Positions 8,129-16,702 are shown, counted from the stretch's first letter. The stretch is DNA of 34,542 nucleotides from an uncultured bacterium (GCA_905215755.1 CAJMRE010000022.1:1-34542), one strand, 5' to 3'. Made by a program: numbers and translations. Notes: generated by a model from the sequence alone, not told the origin.

Positions 8129-8950
8129 ATGCCCTACCTGCTTTCTTGTGACATTCATACCCATACGATGTTCTCTGCGCATGCATATTCGACCATTGAG
8201 GAGAATGTGTACTGGGCGGCAGAGCGTGGTCTGCAGGTGCTCGGATCTGCCGACCATTTGAGCTCTATGGTTACGGCTTGCCCCAATGACCTGCGCAGTT
8301 ACCAGTTCTTTATCAACCAGGATATCTGGCCGCGCATTTGGAGCGGCGTGCTGGTGCTGCGTGGTGCCGAGGCCGATATCGTTTCGCTGGACGGAAGCCT
8401 GTTTGGCGAGGACACTCCTGTCACGCTCGATATCGCCGGCGATTCGTACAGCCGTCAGCATTCACTGTTCGATTTGGTTACGCGTAATTTGGATTATTTG
8501 GTTGCAAGCGTGCATAATCCGCAGATTGCTGAGGGCGCGACGCTGGCCCAGACGACCGAGATGTATATCAATGCCCTGGAGCACCCCAAGGTGTTCATGC
8601 TGGGCCACACGGGGCGTTCGGGCGTGCCGTTCGATATCGACGAGGTGCTGTTGGCAGCTAAGGCCAAGCACAAGATTATTGAGATCAACAACCATAGTCT
8701 TGAACACGGTGTCGACACTGAGCATTGGGCCGTATGCCGCAAGATTGCCGAGCGCTGCGCCGAGCTGGGCGTGGGCATTGGCGTGTCGACCGATGCCCAC
8801 ATTGGCATGGCCATTGGCAAGCTCGATCACGCGCGCAAGATGCTCGACGAGATTCACTTCCCGCTGGATTTGATCGTGACGCGCGACCGCGAGACGCTGC
8901 TGCGCGAGATGGCGGCAGCCGGCGTGTGCGATCTGCGCAATGGGATGTAG
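8129..8950 (+). CDS. PHP-domain phosphoesterase, YcdX-like
   Basis: A 273-residue metal-dependent hydrolase of the PHP family. The N-terminus DIHTHTMFSAHAYSTI carries the first metal histidines (HTHT, then AH). SADHLSS supplies the DH motif, VASVHNP and LGHTGRS supply further ligands, and STDAHIG near the C-terminus completes the site. The arrangement closely follows E. coli YcdX-type phosphatases that bind three metals. The substrate is unknown; relatives include histidinol phosphatase and DNA polymerase-linked domains. The ribosome site AAGGAG (8118-8123) fixes the start. A strong terminator follows and the gene is convergent with the methyltransferase gene. Confidence 0.88.
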   Translation: MPYLLSCDIHTHTMFSAHAYSTIEENVYWAAERGLQVLGSADHLSSMVTACPNDLRSYQFFINQDIWPRIWSGVLVLRGAEADIVSLDGSLFGEDTPVTLDIAGDSYSRQHSLFDLVTRNLDYLVASVHNPQIAEGATLAQTTEMYINALEHPKVFMLGHTGRSGVPFDIDEVLLAAKAKHKIIEINNHSLEHGVDTEHWAVCRKIAERCAELGVGIGVSTDAHIGMAIGKLDHARKMLDEIHFPLDLIVTRDRETLLREMAAAGVCDLRNGM

Positions 8951-8970
8951 CGGAGTTTATAAACCAAGCG

Positions 8971-9004
8971 AAGGGGGCGGCCCAGGCGGGTCGCCCCCTT
9001 TCTT
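8971..9004. terminator. Terminator between PHP and rRNA methyltransferase genes
   Basis: A 9-bp stem AAGGGGGCG (8971-8979)/CGCCCCCTT (8992-9000), followed by TTTCTT on the + strand. It lies between convergent genes and may act on both. Confidence 0.85.
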
Positions 9005-9028
9005 GTCCCAAAAATCTACTGAGGTTGG

Positions 9029-10477
9029 TTAGCGGCGTTCGAGGACCGCTACGGTTTCGGTGTGGTCGGTGTGAGGGAACATGTCGACGGGCGTGATCTT
9101 GAGCAGGCGATAGCCTCCGTCGAGGAGCTGATGCAGGTCGCGCTCTTGAGTCACGGGGTTGCAGCTGATATAGGTGATGCGGCGCGGCTTAAGCGCGCAG
9201 GCAGCTTCGAGGAACTCGGGGGTAGAGCCGGCGCGCGGCGGATCGATGGAAAGGACATCGACCCGCTCGTTGTTGTCGGCGGCATCTAGGATGTAGTCGG
9301 TGGCATCGTCGGCCATAAACCAAGCGCTGCGGGTGAGGCCGTTGAGCTCGGCATTACGACGTGCGTCGGCAATGCCGGCGTGGTTGCGCTCCACGCCAAG
9401 CAGCATAATACCGACGCCCTTGTTCTGGGCATCTTTAGCTGCGCAAAGACCGATGGTACCGCTGCCACAGTAGGCATCCATGAGCACATCGCCCTGCTGC
9501 AGGTCCATGCCGTCAATCGCGAGCTGATAGAGCAGCTCGGTCTGCTGCGGGTTGGTCTGGTAGAACGCGGTGGGGGAGATATCGAACTCGCAGCCGAGCA
9601 GCTGGTCGCGCATGCACTCGGCGCCATATACAATGCGGGTTTCCTCGCCGAGGATGGCGTTGCCGGGACGTCCGTTGATGTTTTGGGCGACGGTGACGAT
9701 GTGCGGATTGAGTGCGGCGACAGCCTCAAAGAACTCCTGCGCATGCGGCAAGTCGCGCTGAGCGGTCACGAGCGTGACCATGACCTGGTCGGTACGCCAG
9801 CCGCAGCGGACGACGGCATAGCGAAGCAAACCAAGATGCTTGTCCTCATTAAAGGCGGGAATATGCAGCCGCTCAGCTTCGCGTGCGATGCCGTTGAGAA
9901 TCTGACGGGCACCCGGTGCCTCGACAGGACACTCGGGTACGGCAACGATCTTGTGCGTGCCGCGCTCAAAGAAACCGCAACGGACAGCACCCTCCTTACC
10001 GGGAGCAAAGGGAGTGGCGGCCTTATGGCGAAAACCGCGCGGCGCAGGATATTTGCCCGGGTCGCCCAGGGTGACGCCCATACCGCGAATGGGGTCGACG
10101 CTAATGCCCTCGCGCTCGCAAAGGGTAGCAAAAAGCTCCTCCATGGCGGCCTGCTTGGCTGCCAACTGCTTCTTATAAGGACGATTGAGCGCCGTACACC
10201 CACCGCAAGCTTTCATGATGGAACAAGGAGACTTGGGATCAACGGCCTTGCGCGCAGACGGAACCGGATTCTTATACGGGCGCTTGGAGCGAGTCTGAGA
10301 TGCCTTATCGTCGTTCCGACGAGAGCCGGGACGCTTGGCCTTAGCCTTGCCCTTGGCCGACTTACCCTTCGCGTCCTGAGACGACTTGGATTTCTTAGAA
10401 GATTTTTTCTCCTCTGACCCCTCAGCCGCCTCGATCAAAGCACGACGAGCCTTACGCTCCGCACGAGATTCTGCCAT
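9029..10477 (-). CDS. 23S rRNA (uracil-5-)-methyltransferase, RlmCD/RumA family
   Basis: Transfers methyl from SAM to C5 of uracil in rRNA (rRNA preferred to tRNA by family; not proven). 482 residues. Residues 1-80 are a lysine/serine-rich, probably disordered RNA-binding extension in the place where many relatives carry a TRAM domain. Then C85-x5-C91-x2-C94 plus the cysteine in VPECPV form a likely 4Fe-4S ligand set. SPTAFYQTNPQQTE and DAYCGSGTIGL are the substrate and SAM motifs. DPPRAG and YISCNP (catalytic cysteine) lie near the C-terminus. The ATG at 10477 has GGAG upstream; the longer reading frame to 10705 runs through an inverted repeat and is not coding. Confidence 0.93.
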   Translation of the reverse strand: MAESRAERKARRALIEAAEGSEEKKSSKKSKSSQDAKGKSAKGKAKAKRPGSRRNDDKASQTRSKRPYKNPVPSARKAVDPKSPCSIMKACGGCTALNRPYKKQLAAKQAAMEELFATLCEREGISVDPIRGMGVTLGDPGKYPAPRGFRHKAATPFAPGKEGAVRCGFFERGTHKIVAVPECPVEAPGARQILNGIAREAERLHIPAFNEDKHLGLLRYAVVRCGWRTDQVMVTLVTAQRDLPHAQEFFEAVAALNPHIVTVAQNINGRPGNAILGEETRIVYGAECMRDQLLGCEFDISPTAFYQTNPQQTELLYQLAIDGMDLQQGDVLMDAYCGSGTIGLCAAKDAQNKGVGIMLLGVERNHAGIADARRNAELNGLTRSAWFMADDATDYILDAADNNERVDVLSIDPPRAGSTPEFLEAACALKPRRITYISCNPVTQERDLHQLLDGGYRLLKITPVDMFPHTDHTETVAVLERR

Positions 10478-10584
10478 CAATAACTCCACTAATTCATGAA
10501 TTAAAGCTGCAAGTATTGTACCGTGCCAAGCCAGCAGACGATATGCAAGCGGTTTATTCGTGTCAGTGATAAGCCCAACGACGG

Positions 10585-10723
10585 TTGCCCGCCGCGTGAG
10601 GGGTGTGGGGGTTAAGTTTATCGCGAGTTCCGCACGAACAGGAGGCCACTTAATGTGGCCTCCGTCGTGAGCAGGACTGTAGAGCAGGAAACTTAACCCC
10701 CACACCCCTCACGCGGCGGGCAA
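10585..10723. repeat. 139-bp nested inverted-repeat (MITE/REPIN-like) element
   Basis: Terminal arms of 35 bp (10585-10619 and 10689-10723) are perfect inverted repeats, starting TTGCCCGCCGCGTGAGGGG. The 69-bp centre carries a second perfect hairpin, GGAGGCCAC (10641-10649)/GTGGCCTCC (10655-10663). No open frame lies inside and no target-site duplication is evident. It fills most of the 338-bp gap between the methyltransferase and transporter genes; the rest is the transporter promoter. Confidence 0.8.
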
Positions 10724-10730
10724 ACTCGCC

Positions 10731-10797
10731 TTGTGCTCTATCACGCTAAAGTGTATGATTCTGAACGTTACACGAATCACTTTACTTAACTAAAGTG
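10731..10797 (+). promoter_or_regulatory. Promoter and TAAAGTG operator of the ABC transporter
   Basis: TTGTGC (10731-10736) and TATGAT (10754-10759) are 17 bp apart, a good sigma-70-type promoter. TAAAGTG occupies the spacer end (10747-10753). Downstream, CACTTTA (10778-10784) and TAAAGTG (10791-10797) form a perfect inverted pair with a 6-bp centre. Three identical half-sites overlapping and following a promoter suggest a repressor. Confidence 0.65.
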
Positions 10798-10815
10798 CCA
10801 TCAAGGGGGGATACC

Positions 10816-11676
10816 ATGAACACCGATATGTCTCGTCGTCAGTTTGTTGGTCTAGCCGGCTCGCTCGCTACGGTGCTTGGCCTTGGTCTTGTCGGTTGCG
10901 GCGGTGGTGCCGGCAAGGGCTCCGCTGCTGGCTCTGCCGCGGCCAAGGATGTGAAGGGCGCTGCGGAGTCCAAGAAGCTCGTGGTGGGCTTTGATAAGTC
11001 CTATCCTCCGTACGGCTTTGTGGGCGACGATGGCGAGTACACCGGCTTTGATCTCGATCTGGCCAAGGCTGTTGCCGATAAGCAGGGCTGGGAGGTCAAA
11101 TACGAGGCCATCGACTGGGACGCCAAGGATACGCTGCTTAACTCGGGCGCCATCAACTGCATCTGGAACGGCTTTACCATGGAGGGCCGTGAGGACGACT
11201 ACACGTTCTCCGAGCCGTACATGCTCAACGAGCAGGTGCTGGTGGTCAAGAAGGATGCGGGCATCAAGGGCTGGGACGATCTTGCCGGCAAGACTGTGAT
11301 TACCCAGACTGATTCCGCTGCGCAGGACGTGCTTGAGGGTGACCAGAAGGATCTGGCAGCGACGTTTGCCACGCTCGACACGATCGGCGAGTACAACACG
11401 GCCTTTATGCAGCTCGAGAGCGGCGCGGTCGATGCCGTGGCGTGCGACCTTTCGATTGCCCAGTATCAGCTTGCCGCCAAGCCCGATGCCTATACGCAGC
11501 TTGATGAGCCGCTGTCCAGCGAGCACTACGCCGTTGGCTTTAAGAAGGGCGACACCAAGTCGGCCGATGCTGTAGCCGAGTCGCTCAAGGCGCTCTACGA
11601 GGACGGCACGGTCAAGGACCTCTGCGATAAATATTCAAGCTATGGTTTGTCTTTCGATAATTGGGTGCTCAAGTAA
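10816..11676 (+). CDS. Amino-acid ABC transporter substrate-binding lipoprotein
   Basis: A 286-residue lipid-anchored receptor that delivers a small polar substrate, probably an amino acid, to the permease. The leader has twin arginines (SRRQF, residues 6-10), a hydrophobic stretch and lipobox LVGC with C28 the lipidated residue; the twin arginines allow a Tat route. A G/S/A-rich linker leads to the SBP_bac_3 fold: LVVGFDKSYPPYGF, GFDLDLAKAVAD and WDAKDTLLNSGAINCIWNGF (in order). The ATG at 10816 follows AAGGGGGG (10803-10810). Its stop overlaps the permease start (TAATG). The exact ligand, for example cystine, glutamine or arginine, is not determinable here. Confidence 0.93.
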   Translation: MNTDMSRRQFVGLAGSLATVLGLGLVGCGGGAGKGSAAGSAAAKDVKGAAESKKLVVGFDKSYPPYGFVGDDGEYTGFDLDLAKAVADKQGWEVKYEAIDWDAKDTLLNSGAINCIWNGFTMEGREDDYTFSEPYMLNEQVLVVKKDAGIKGWDDLAGKTVITQTDSAAQDVLEGDQKDLAATFATLDTIGEYNTAFMQLESGAVDAVACDLSIAQYQLAAKPDAYTQLDEPLSSEHYAVGFKKGDTKSADAVAESLKALYEDGTVKDLCDKYSSYGLSFDNWVLK

Positions 11677-12329
11677 TGTCTATTCAGGTCATGATGCAGA
11701 TGCTTGGCCAGGGGTTCTTGGTCAGTTTGCAGCTGTTTGTGTTGACGCTGCTCGGGTCGATTCCGCTGGGAATTCCCGTGGCGTTTATGCGCATGAGCAA
11801 AATCGCGCCGCTTCGCTGGATTGCGCGCATCTATATCTCGGTCATGCGCGGCACGCCGCTCATGCTGCAGATGTTTGCCATCTACTTTGCCCCGTATTAC
11901 GTGTTTGGCATTTCGCTCACGCCCGATTCCAAGTGGACGGCGTGCGTCGTGGCGTTCATCATCAACTACGCCGGTTACTTTGCCGAGATCTATCGCTCGG
12001 GCTTGCAGTCCATTCCGCGCGGTCAATACGAGGCTGCCGAGGTGCTGGGCTATTCGCGCGTGCAGACGTTTCTGTATATCGTGATGCCGCAGGTCGCCAA
12101 GCGTATTCTGCCGGCGATGGGCAACGAGATCATCACGCTGGTCAAGGACACGTCGCTGGCGTTTGCCATTGGCGTGGGTGAGATGTTCTCGACGGCCAAG
12201 GCGCTGGTCGCCTCGCAGGTGAGCATGGTGCCGTTTGCGATTGCGGCGCTGATTTACTGGGTCTTTAATTTCGTTGTCGAGATGCTGCTGGGCGCCGCCG
12301 AGAAAAAATTGGATTACTACCATGATTAA
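11676..12329 (+). CDS. Amino-acid ABC transporter permease
   Basis: A 217-residue integral membrane subunit of the HisM/GlnP type. The first helix (GFLVSLQLFVLTLLGSIPLG) and about four more are visible. RGTPLMLQMF is the conserved segment after the second helix, and YEAAEVLGYSRVQTFLYIVMPQ is the EAA loop that docks on the ATPase. The start overlaps the lipoprotein stop by one base, and the end overlaps the ATPase start by 8 bp, so all three are translationally coupled. It probably works as a homodimer because only one permease gene is present. Confidence 0.94.
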   Translation: MSIQVMMQMLGQGFLVSLQLFVLTLLGSIPLGIPVAFMRMSKIAPLRWIARIYISVMRGTPLMLQMFAIYFAPYYVFGISLTPDSKWTACVVAFIINYAGYFAEIYRSGLQSIPRGQYEAAEVLGYSRVQTFLYIVMPQVAKRILPAMGNEIITLVKDTSLAFAIGVGEMFSTAKALVASQVSMVPFAIAALIYWVFNFVVEMLLGAAEKKLDYYHD

Positions 12330-13086
12330 TTCGGTAATGAATATATCGAACGCTCGCAAGGCGTTTGGCGGCAATGAGGTGCTCAAGGATATCTCGCTTG
12401 AGGTGAAGCGTGGCGAGGTCGTGGCGATTATCGGACCTTCGGGTGGCGGCAAGTCCACGCTGCTGCGGTGTGCCACGCTGCTCGAGACACTCGACGGAGG
12501 CTCGCTCTCGTTTGGAGACCTTGCCGTTGCGACGGATGCGGGTTCGGGCGCGGTCTATGCGAAGGGCGATGTGCCCAAGCAAGCGCGCTCGCGGTTTGGC
12601 CTGGTGTTTCAGAACTACAATCTGTTCCCACACTATACCGTGATGAAAAACATCACCGATGCGCCGATTCGTGTGCTTAAGCGTCCGCGCGAGCAGGCGG
12701 AAGCCCGCGCTCACGAGCTGATTGCGCAAATGGGGCTGACGGGCAACGAGAACAAGGTGCCGTGTGAGCTTTCGGGCGGTCAGCAGCAGCGCGTGAGTAT
12801 TGCCCGCGCCCTAGCGCTCGATCCGGAAATCTTATTCTTTGACGAGCCGACCTCGGCGCTCGATCCCGAGCTGACGGCCGAGGTGCTGCGTGTCATTAAA
12901 GACCTTGCCGCGCAGAATATGACGATGGTGATCGTGACCCACGCAATGCAGTTTGCGCGCGATGTTGCCGACCGCGTGGTATTTATGGACGGCGGTCGTA
13001 TTGTCGAGGAGGGGCACGCCGAGCAGGTTATCGACCATCCGCGCGAGCAGCGCACGCGTGAGTTTTTGAGCCGTATCGAGGGATAG
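12322..13086 (+). CDS. Amino-acid ABC transporter ATP-binding protein
   Basis: A 254-residue nucleotide-binding subunit of the GlnQ/HisP type that powers uptake. Walker A GPSGGGKST (38-46), Q-loop LVFQNYNLFPH, signature LSGGQQQR, Walker B ILFFDEPTSALDPE and the switch histidine in VIVTHAM are all intact. A short insertion (VYAKGDVPKQAR) before the Q-loop is somewhat longer than usual. The ATG at 12322 lies inside the 3' end of the permease gene; a second ATG six codons later is also possible. It is last in the operon, before a good terminator. Confidence 0.95.
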   Translation: MINSVMNISNARKAFGGNEVLKDISLEVKRGEVVAIIGPSGGGKSTLLRCATLLETLDGGSLSFGDLAVATDAGSGAVYAKGDVPKQARSRFGLVFQNYNLFPHYTVMKNITDAPIRVLKRPREQAEARAHELIAQMGLTGNENKVPCELSGGQQQRVSIARALALDPEILFFDEPTSALDPELTAEVLRVIKDLAAQNMTMVIVTHAMQFARDVADRVVFMDGGRIVEEGHAEQVIDHPREQRTREFLSRIEG

Positions 13087-13119
13087 GCTCAGGTATTTGC
13101 TCAACTATTAATTGAGGCG

Positions 13120-13160
13120 AAGCCGCCGCAGGTCTTACGGTCTGTGGCGGCTTTTTGTTT
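13120..13160 (+). terminator. Terminator after the ABC transporter operon
   Basis: A 12-bp stem (13120-13131 with 13142-13153, one G-U pair) around a 10-nt loop is followed by TTTTTGTTT. Confidence 0.9.
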
Positions 13161-13396
13161 GCATCGACGGGGTTCAATAATCGCCTCACAAGCTTGTCTC
13201 TTCCTCTCGCCGCCTGTATTCATACGTGCGCCGAAAGGTATGCATGGACAGCCGCCTGTGAGGGTAGGGTGGTGGCATAGGACATTTGGAGGGTGAGTCG
13301 GCTCGGCTGCCGACCATGCTGCTCCCGGGATGGCACCGACCGCGAACTCTCCCCGTTGGCGTCGCGCATTGCGCGCGGCCCTGCAAGGAGGTCATC
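13161..13396 (+). other. Leader region before the EF-G-like gene
   Basis: About 236 bp without a recognisable gene. It contains short hairpins, for example GTCGGC/GCCGAC near 13297-13314 and CGCGC/GCGCG (13363-13367 with 13371-13375) just before the ribosome site. It may be an untranslated leader. No known riboswitch class was recognised, and an in-frame upstream ATG at 13286 has no ribosome site. Confidence 0.3.
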
Positions 13397-15472
13397 ATGG
13401 GTGCTCCCAAGACCGGTAACGTAAGGAACGTGGTGCTCGTAGGCCAAGGCGGGGTGGGCAAGACTTCACTCGCCGAAGCCATGCTCCACCTTTCCGGCAA
13501 GACCGCCCGCCTGGGCGGCCACGACGGCACCAAGCCTACGCTCGACTATGACCCCGAAGAGGTCAAGCGTGCGTTTTCCATCTCGACGACCATTGCGCCG
13601 ATCGACTGGAAGGGCGCGCGCATCAATGTGCTCGATGCCCCGTGCTACCCCGATTTTATCGGCGACGCCTTTGCCGCGATGAGCGTCTGCGAGACGGCTC
13701 TGTTTGTGGTCGACGCCGAGGCCGGCCCGCAGCCTACGACGGTTAAGCTCTGGTATGCCGCCGAGGACCTGCGCCTGGCGCGTGCGGTGTTCGTAAACCG
13801 CCTGTCGCGCTCCGAGGCCAGCTTTGCGACCACGATGGACCTGCTGCAGGAGCGCTTTGGCACGCGCCTGGGCGCCGTGACCCTTCCCTGGGGCGAGGGC
13901 GAGGACTTTGACGGCATCATCGACCTGGTGCGCATGAAGGCGCGCCATTGCAACGGCACCGAAGCCGTTGAGTCGGAGATTCCCGAGGAGTATCGTGCCC
14001 AGGCCGAGGAGGCCCATGACCATCTGTGCGAGTTGGTGGCCGAGGCCGACGATGAGCTGATGATGAAGTACCTGGAAGGCGAGGAGACGCTGACGCAGGA
14101 GGAGCTTGAGGGCTTGCTGTCGAAGGCGATTGCCGAGCGCATCTTTGTGCCGGTCTTTGCGGGCGATTGCATCAAGGAGCAGGGCGTCAACTCGCTGATG
14201 GACGACATCGCGACGTACTTCCCGGCGCCGACCGACTACGGTGAGATGCCGCTTATCGACGGCGATTCGCTTAAGATCTCGAGTGACGATGACCGTCCGG
14301 TGGCGTTTGTGTTTAAGACCTTGGCCGATCCGCAGCAGGGTCGCATCAGCTTTATCAAGGTGCTGACGGGTACGCTTGAGCCGGGTCTTGAGCTGATCAA
14401 CGCGCGTACCCGCAAGGGCGACCGTCTGGCTCACCTGTATGTGATGTGCGGCCGCGACATGACCGAGGTCGGTCACGCCTATGCCGGCGACATTATCGTG
14501 GCACCCAAGCTGGCGGCCGAGACGGGCGATACGCTCTCGATTACCGGCAAGGTCGAGGCTGCGGCGTTTAAGTTCCCCAACTCGCAGTACCGCATTGCCA
14601 TCGAGGCCGAGAATCGCGGCGACGAAGAGAAGCTCTACACGTTTATCGAGAAGGCCTGCAAGGCCGATCCGACCATGAGCATCGATCGTGACGAGGAGAC
14701 CGGCCAGACCATTATCTCCGCCGTGGGTGAGGCGCAGGTTTCGGTGCTGCTCAACCGTTTGGAGGACCGTACCAAGGTCGTGGCCAAGAGCGTGCCGATC
14801 CGCATTCCGTATCGCGAGACCATCCGCCGCACGGCGAGCGCCCAGGGCCGCCACAAGAAGCAGACCGGTGGTGCCGGTCAGTACGGCGACTGCTGGCTGC
14901 GCGTGGAGCCGCTTATTGGGCCCGACGGCACGAGCGATGGCTATGAGTTTGTGGACGAGGTCGTGGGCGGCCGTATTCCGCGCTCGCTGATTCCCGCCGT
15001 GGACAAGGGCGTCCAGGAGACCATGAAGGACGGCATCATTGCCGGCTACCCGCTCACGGGCATTCGCGTGGCTGTGTACGACGGCTCGTATCACAGCGTC
15101 GACTCCAACGAGATGGCGTTTCGCGCGGCGGCTCGCATCGGCCTGCGCAAGGCATGTGCCGATGCCGATCCGGTGGTGCTGGAGCCCATCGAGGAAATTA
15201 CGGTGACTATCCCCGAGAGCTACGCCGGCGCCGTGATGGGCGACATCTCGGCCTCGCGCGGTCGCGTGACGGGCATGGAGACCGATGAGCGCGGAGACAC
15301 CGTGGTCATTGCCCAGGCGCCGCTGGCAGAGCTGGCGGATTACTCGACGCGCCTGCGCTCTATCACGCGCGGCACGGGTGACTTTACCATGAAGCCCGCA
15401 GGCTATGAGCAGGTGCCTTATGACGTTCAGGCCAAGCTGGTCGAGCGCTATGAGGAGGGCCGCGCCAAGTAG
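13397..15472 (+). CDS. Elongation factor G-like GTPase (FusA paralogue)
   Basis: A 691-residue translational GTPase with the full EF-G domain order. G1 is GQGGVGKT (16-23). G3 reads DAPCYPDF (80-87) instead of DTPGHVDF, so the catalytic histidine position is tyrosine. G4 reads NRLS (134-137) instead of NKxD, so guanine selectivity may be altered. Domain II is at about 290-370 and domain IV includes GAGQYGDCWLRVEP. The C-terminal domain has PESYAGAVMGDISASRGRVTGME. EF-G-like proteins of this kind co-occur with true EF-G and their role (recycling, stress or none in translocation) is unclear. The start at 13397 is set by AAGGAGGT. It is monocistronic. Confidence 0.9.
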   Translation: MGAPKTGNVRNVVLVGQGGVGKTSLAEAMLHLSGKTARLGGHDGTKPTLDYDPEEVKRAFSISTTIAPIDWKGARINVLDAPCYPDFIGDAFAAMSVCETALFVVDAEAGPQPTTVKLWYAAEDLRLARAVFVNRLSRSEASFATTMDLLQERFGTRLGAVTLPWGEGEDFDGIIDLVRMKARHCNGTEAVESEIPEEYRAQAEEAHDHLCELVAEADDELMMKYLEGEETLTQEELEGLLSKAIAERIFVPVFAGDCIKEQGVNSLMDDIATYFPAPTDYGEMPLIDGDSLKISSDDDRPVAFVFKTLADPQQGRISFIKVLTGTLEPGLELINARTRKGDRLAHLYVMCGRDMTEVGHAYAGDIIVAPKLAAETGDTLSITGKVEAAAFKFPNSQYRIAIEAENRGDEEKLYTFIEKACKADPTMSIDRDEETGQTIISAVGEAQVSVLLNRLEDRTKVVAKSVPIRIPYRETIRRTASAQGRHKKQTGGAGQYGDCWLRVEPLIGPDGTSDGYEFVDEVVGGRIPRSLIPAVDKGVQETMKDGIIAGYPLTGIRVAVYDGSYHSVDSNEMAFRAAARIGLRKACADADPVVLEPIEEITVTIPESYAGAVMGDISASRGRVTGMETDERGDTVVIAQAPLAELADYSTRLRSITRGTGDFTMKPAGYEQVPYDVQAKLVERYEEGRAK

Positions 15473-15510
15473 CACGTGATTTTGTCTGCAATGTAGGTGC
15501 TGACGAAAGG

Positions 15511-15541
15511 GCCGCCCTGGGTAACCGGGGCGGCTCTTTTT
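15511..15541 (+). terminator. Terminator after the EF-G-like gene
   Basis: GCCGCCC (15511-15517) pairs with GGGCGGC (15528-15534), followed by TCTTTTT. Confidence 0.85.
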
Positions 15542-15599
15542 GATTCCTTGGGGGCGGAGGAAAACGGATCATTTAGGCTTTGGGGCAGCTTGGTCGGTC

Positions 15600-16583
15600 C
15601 TAGTCTCCCGAGGCCTGATTGCGGCCGGTGGTGTAGTCGATCTGCACGTGCGGCTGCAGGTTGTAGCAATATACGTGGAAGCAGAGGGTCTTGCCGTGGT
15701 CCTCGACCGATTGCGCCTCAAGGCGCATGCCACGGCAGACAAGTTCCTCTTCGTTATACATAGGCGTGACGCGGTAGAGCACATGGTTGCCCGTATCGCG
15801 AATATAGTTGAGAATCTGCTCTTCAAACGGCAGCATGCCCGTCTCGTTGAGATAGCGCGTGCCGGTGAGGAGATTCTTGCGGTTGGCGTTTTCGCCGCAG
15901 AGCGACCAGGCGATAAGGTGGCAGCGGTTGTAGAGGCTCTGGCCCGGAATAAAGTCGTAGCGCTGCTGGTGCCAACCGGCAGGATGGATGCGCGAGATAT
16001 CGCCGCGCTTTCCCTGTCCGAGCGACTCGGGGCCTACACAGGCGAGCGCCTTGCGAGTGCGACCCAGGCTGTCGAGCTTGGAGAATTTCTTAAAGCAGCC
16101 CTCTTCGGTGGCGCGATCGTATTCATCGAGTGTGAATGACGGCGTGCCGAGCGGGTGCGTGCTGTCGGCGCGAAGGGCAACGTAGGGGTTGCCGGCGTAG
16201 TCGGGAATGCTGCTGAGATAAACACCGCGGGCGCGGTTGAGGTCGGGGTTTTCGACCTCGTCGATGGGGGTGGCGGCACTGCCCGCGGAAACGTCGTCAT
16301 CGGTGTCGGTCGCGGCGGAATCGGAGCCATCGCCGGAGTCCTGGCTGTTTTGAGGGTCCGCCGCGCTCGCCGTTCCCGATTCGAGCCGAGCGACCAGGTC
16401 TGCCTCGTCGTCGGTGCGGCTGGGACTCTCGTTTTGTTTTTCGGCCAGAGCCGCCGCCTGCTCATCGCCTTGCGGCGACAGCAACTTGGGCGCTCCGTCG
16501 AGCGATCCCGTAAACAGCGCAAACCCCAGCACCACGGCGGTGCCGATGGAAAGTGCTTGCTTGTAGGCGGGCTTGCGCGACAT
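15600..16583 (-). CDS. Secreted or anchored DNA/RNA non-specific endonuclease
   Basis: A 327-residue protein with an N-terminal signal or signal-anchor (about residues 9-28, ALSIGTAVVLGFALFTG). An acidic, Ser/Ala/Asp-rich linker follows to about residue 115. The C-terminal nuclease domain has the beta-beta-alpha-metal motif YNRCHLIAWSLCGENANRKN (residues ~217-236): the general-base histidine follows RC rather than the usual RG, and the metal asparagine is in ENANRKN. NLLTGTRYLN matches the EndA/DNA-entry nuclease relatives. It would degrade nucleic acids outside the membrane, for nutrition or DNA uptake. The ATG at 16583 has AGGAG upstream. It is downstream of the lacI gene on the same strand, but the link looks positional. 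Confidence 0.87.
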   Translation of the reverse strand: MSRKPAYKQALSIGTAVVLGFALFTGSLDGAPKLLSPQGDEQAAALAEKQNESPSRTDDEADLVARLESGTASAADPQNSQDSGDGSDSAATDTDDDVSAGSAATPIDEVENPDLNRARGVYLSSIPDYAGNPYVALRADSTHPLGTPSFTLDEYDRATEEGCFKKFSKLDSLGRTRKALACVGPESLGQGKRGDISRIHPAGWHQQRYDFIPGQSLYNRCHLIAWSLCGENANRKNLLTGTRYLNETGMLPFEEQILNYIRDTGNHVLYRVTPMYNEEELVCRGMRLEAQSVEDHGKTLCFHVYCYNLQPHVQIDYTTGRNQASGD

Positions 16584-16702
16584 TGAGGCTCCTGGATGGA
16601 CGGTTGGGAATCTACCAGTCTAGCAGGAGCCGGCAAGGGCCGTTCTGTCGAACAAATACTTAAGATTTGAGACAAACGCTACTGATTCATTTGTCCCGCG
16701 GT

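Noticed and set aside
10478..10705. N-terminal extension of the rRNA methyltransferase
   Set aside because: The extra 76 codons run through one arm and the centre of the inverted-repeat element; the ATG at 10477 has a ribosome site.
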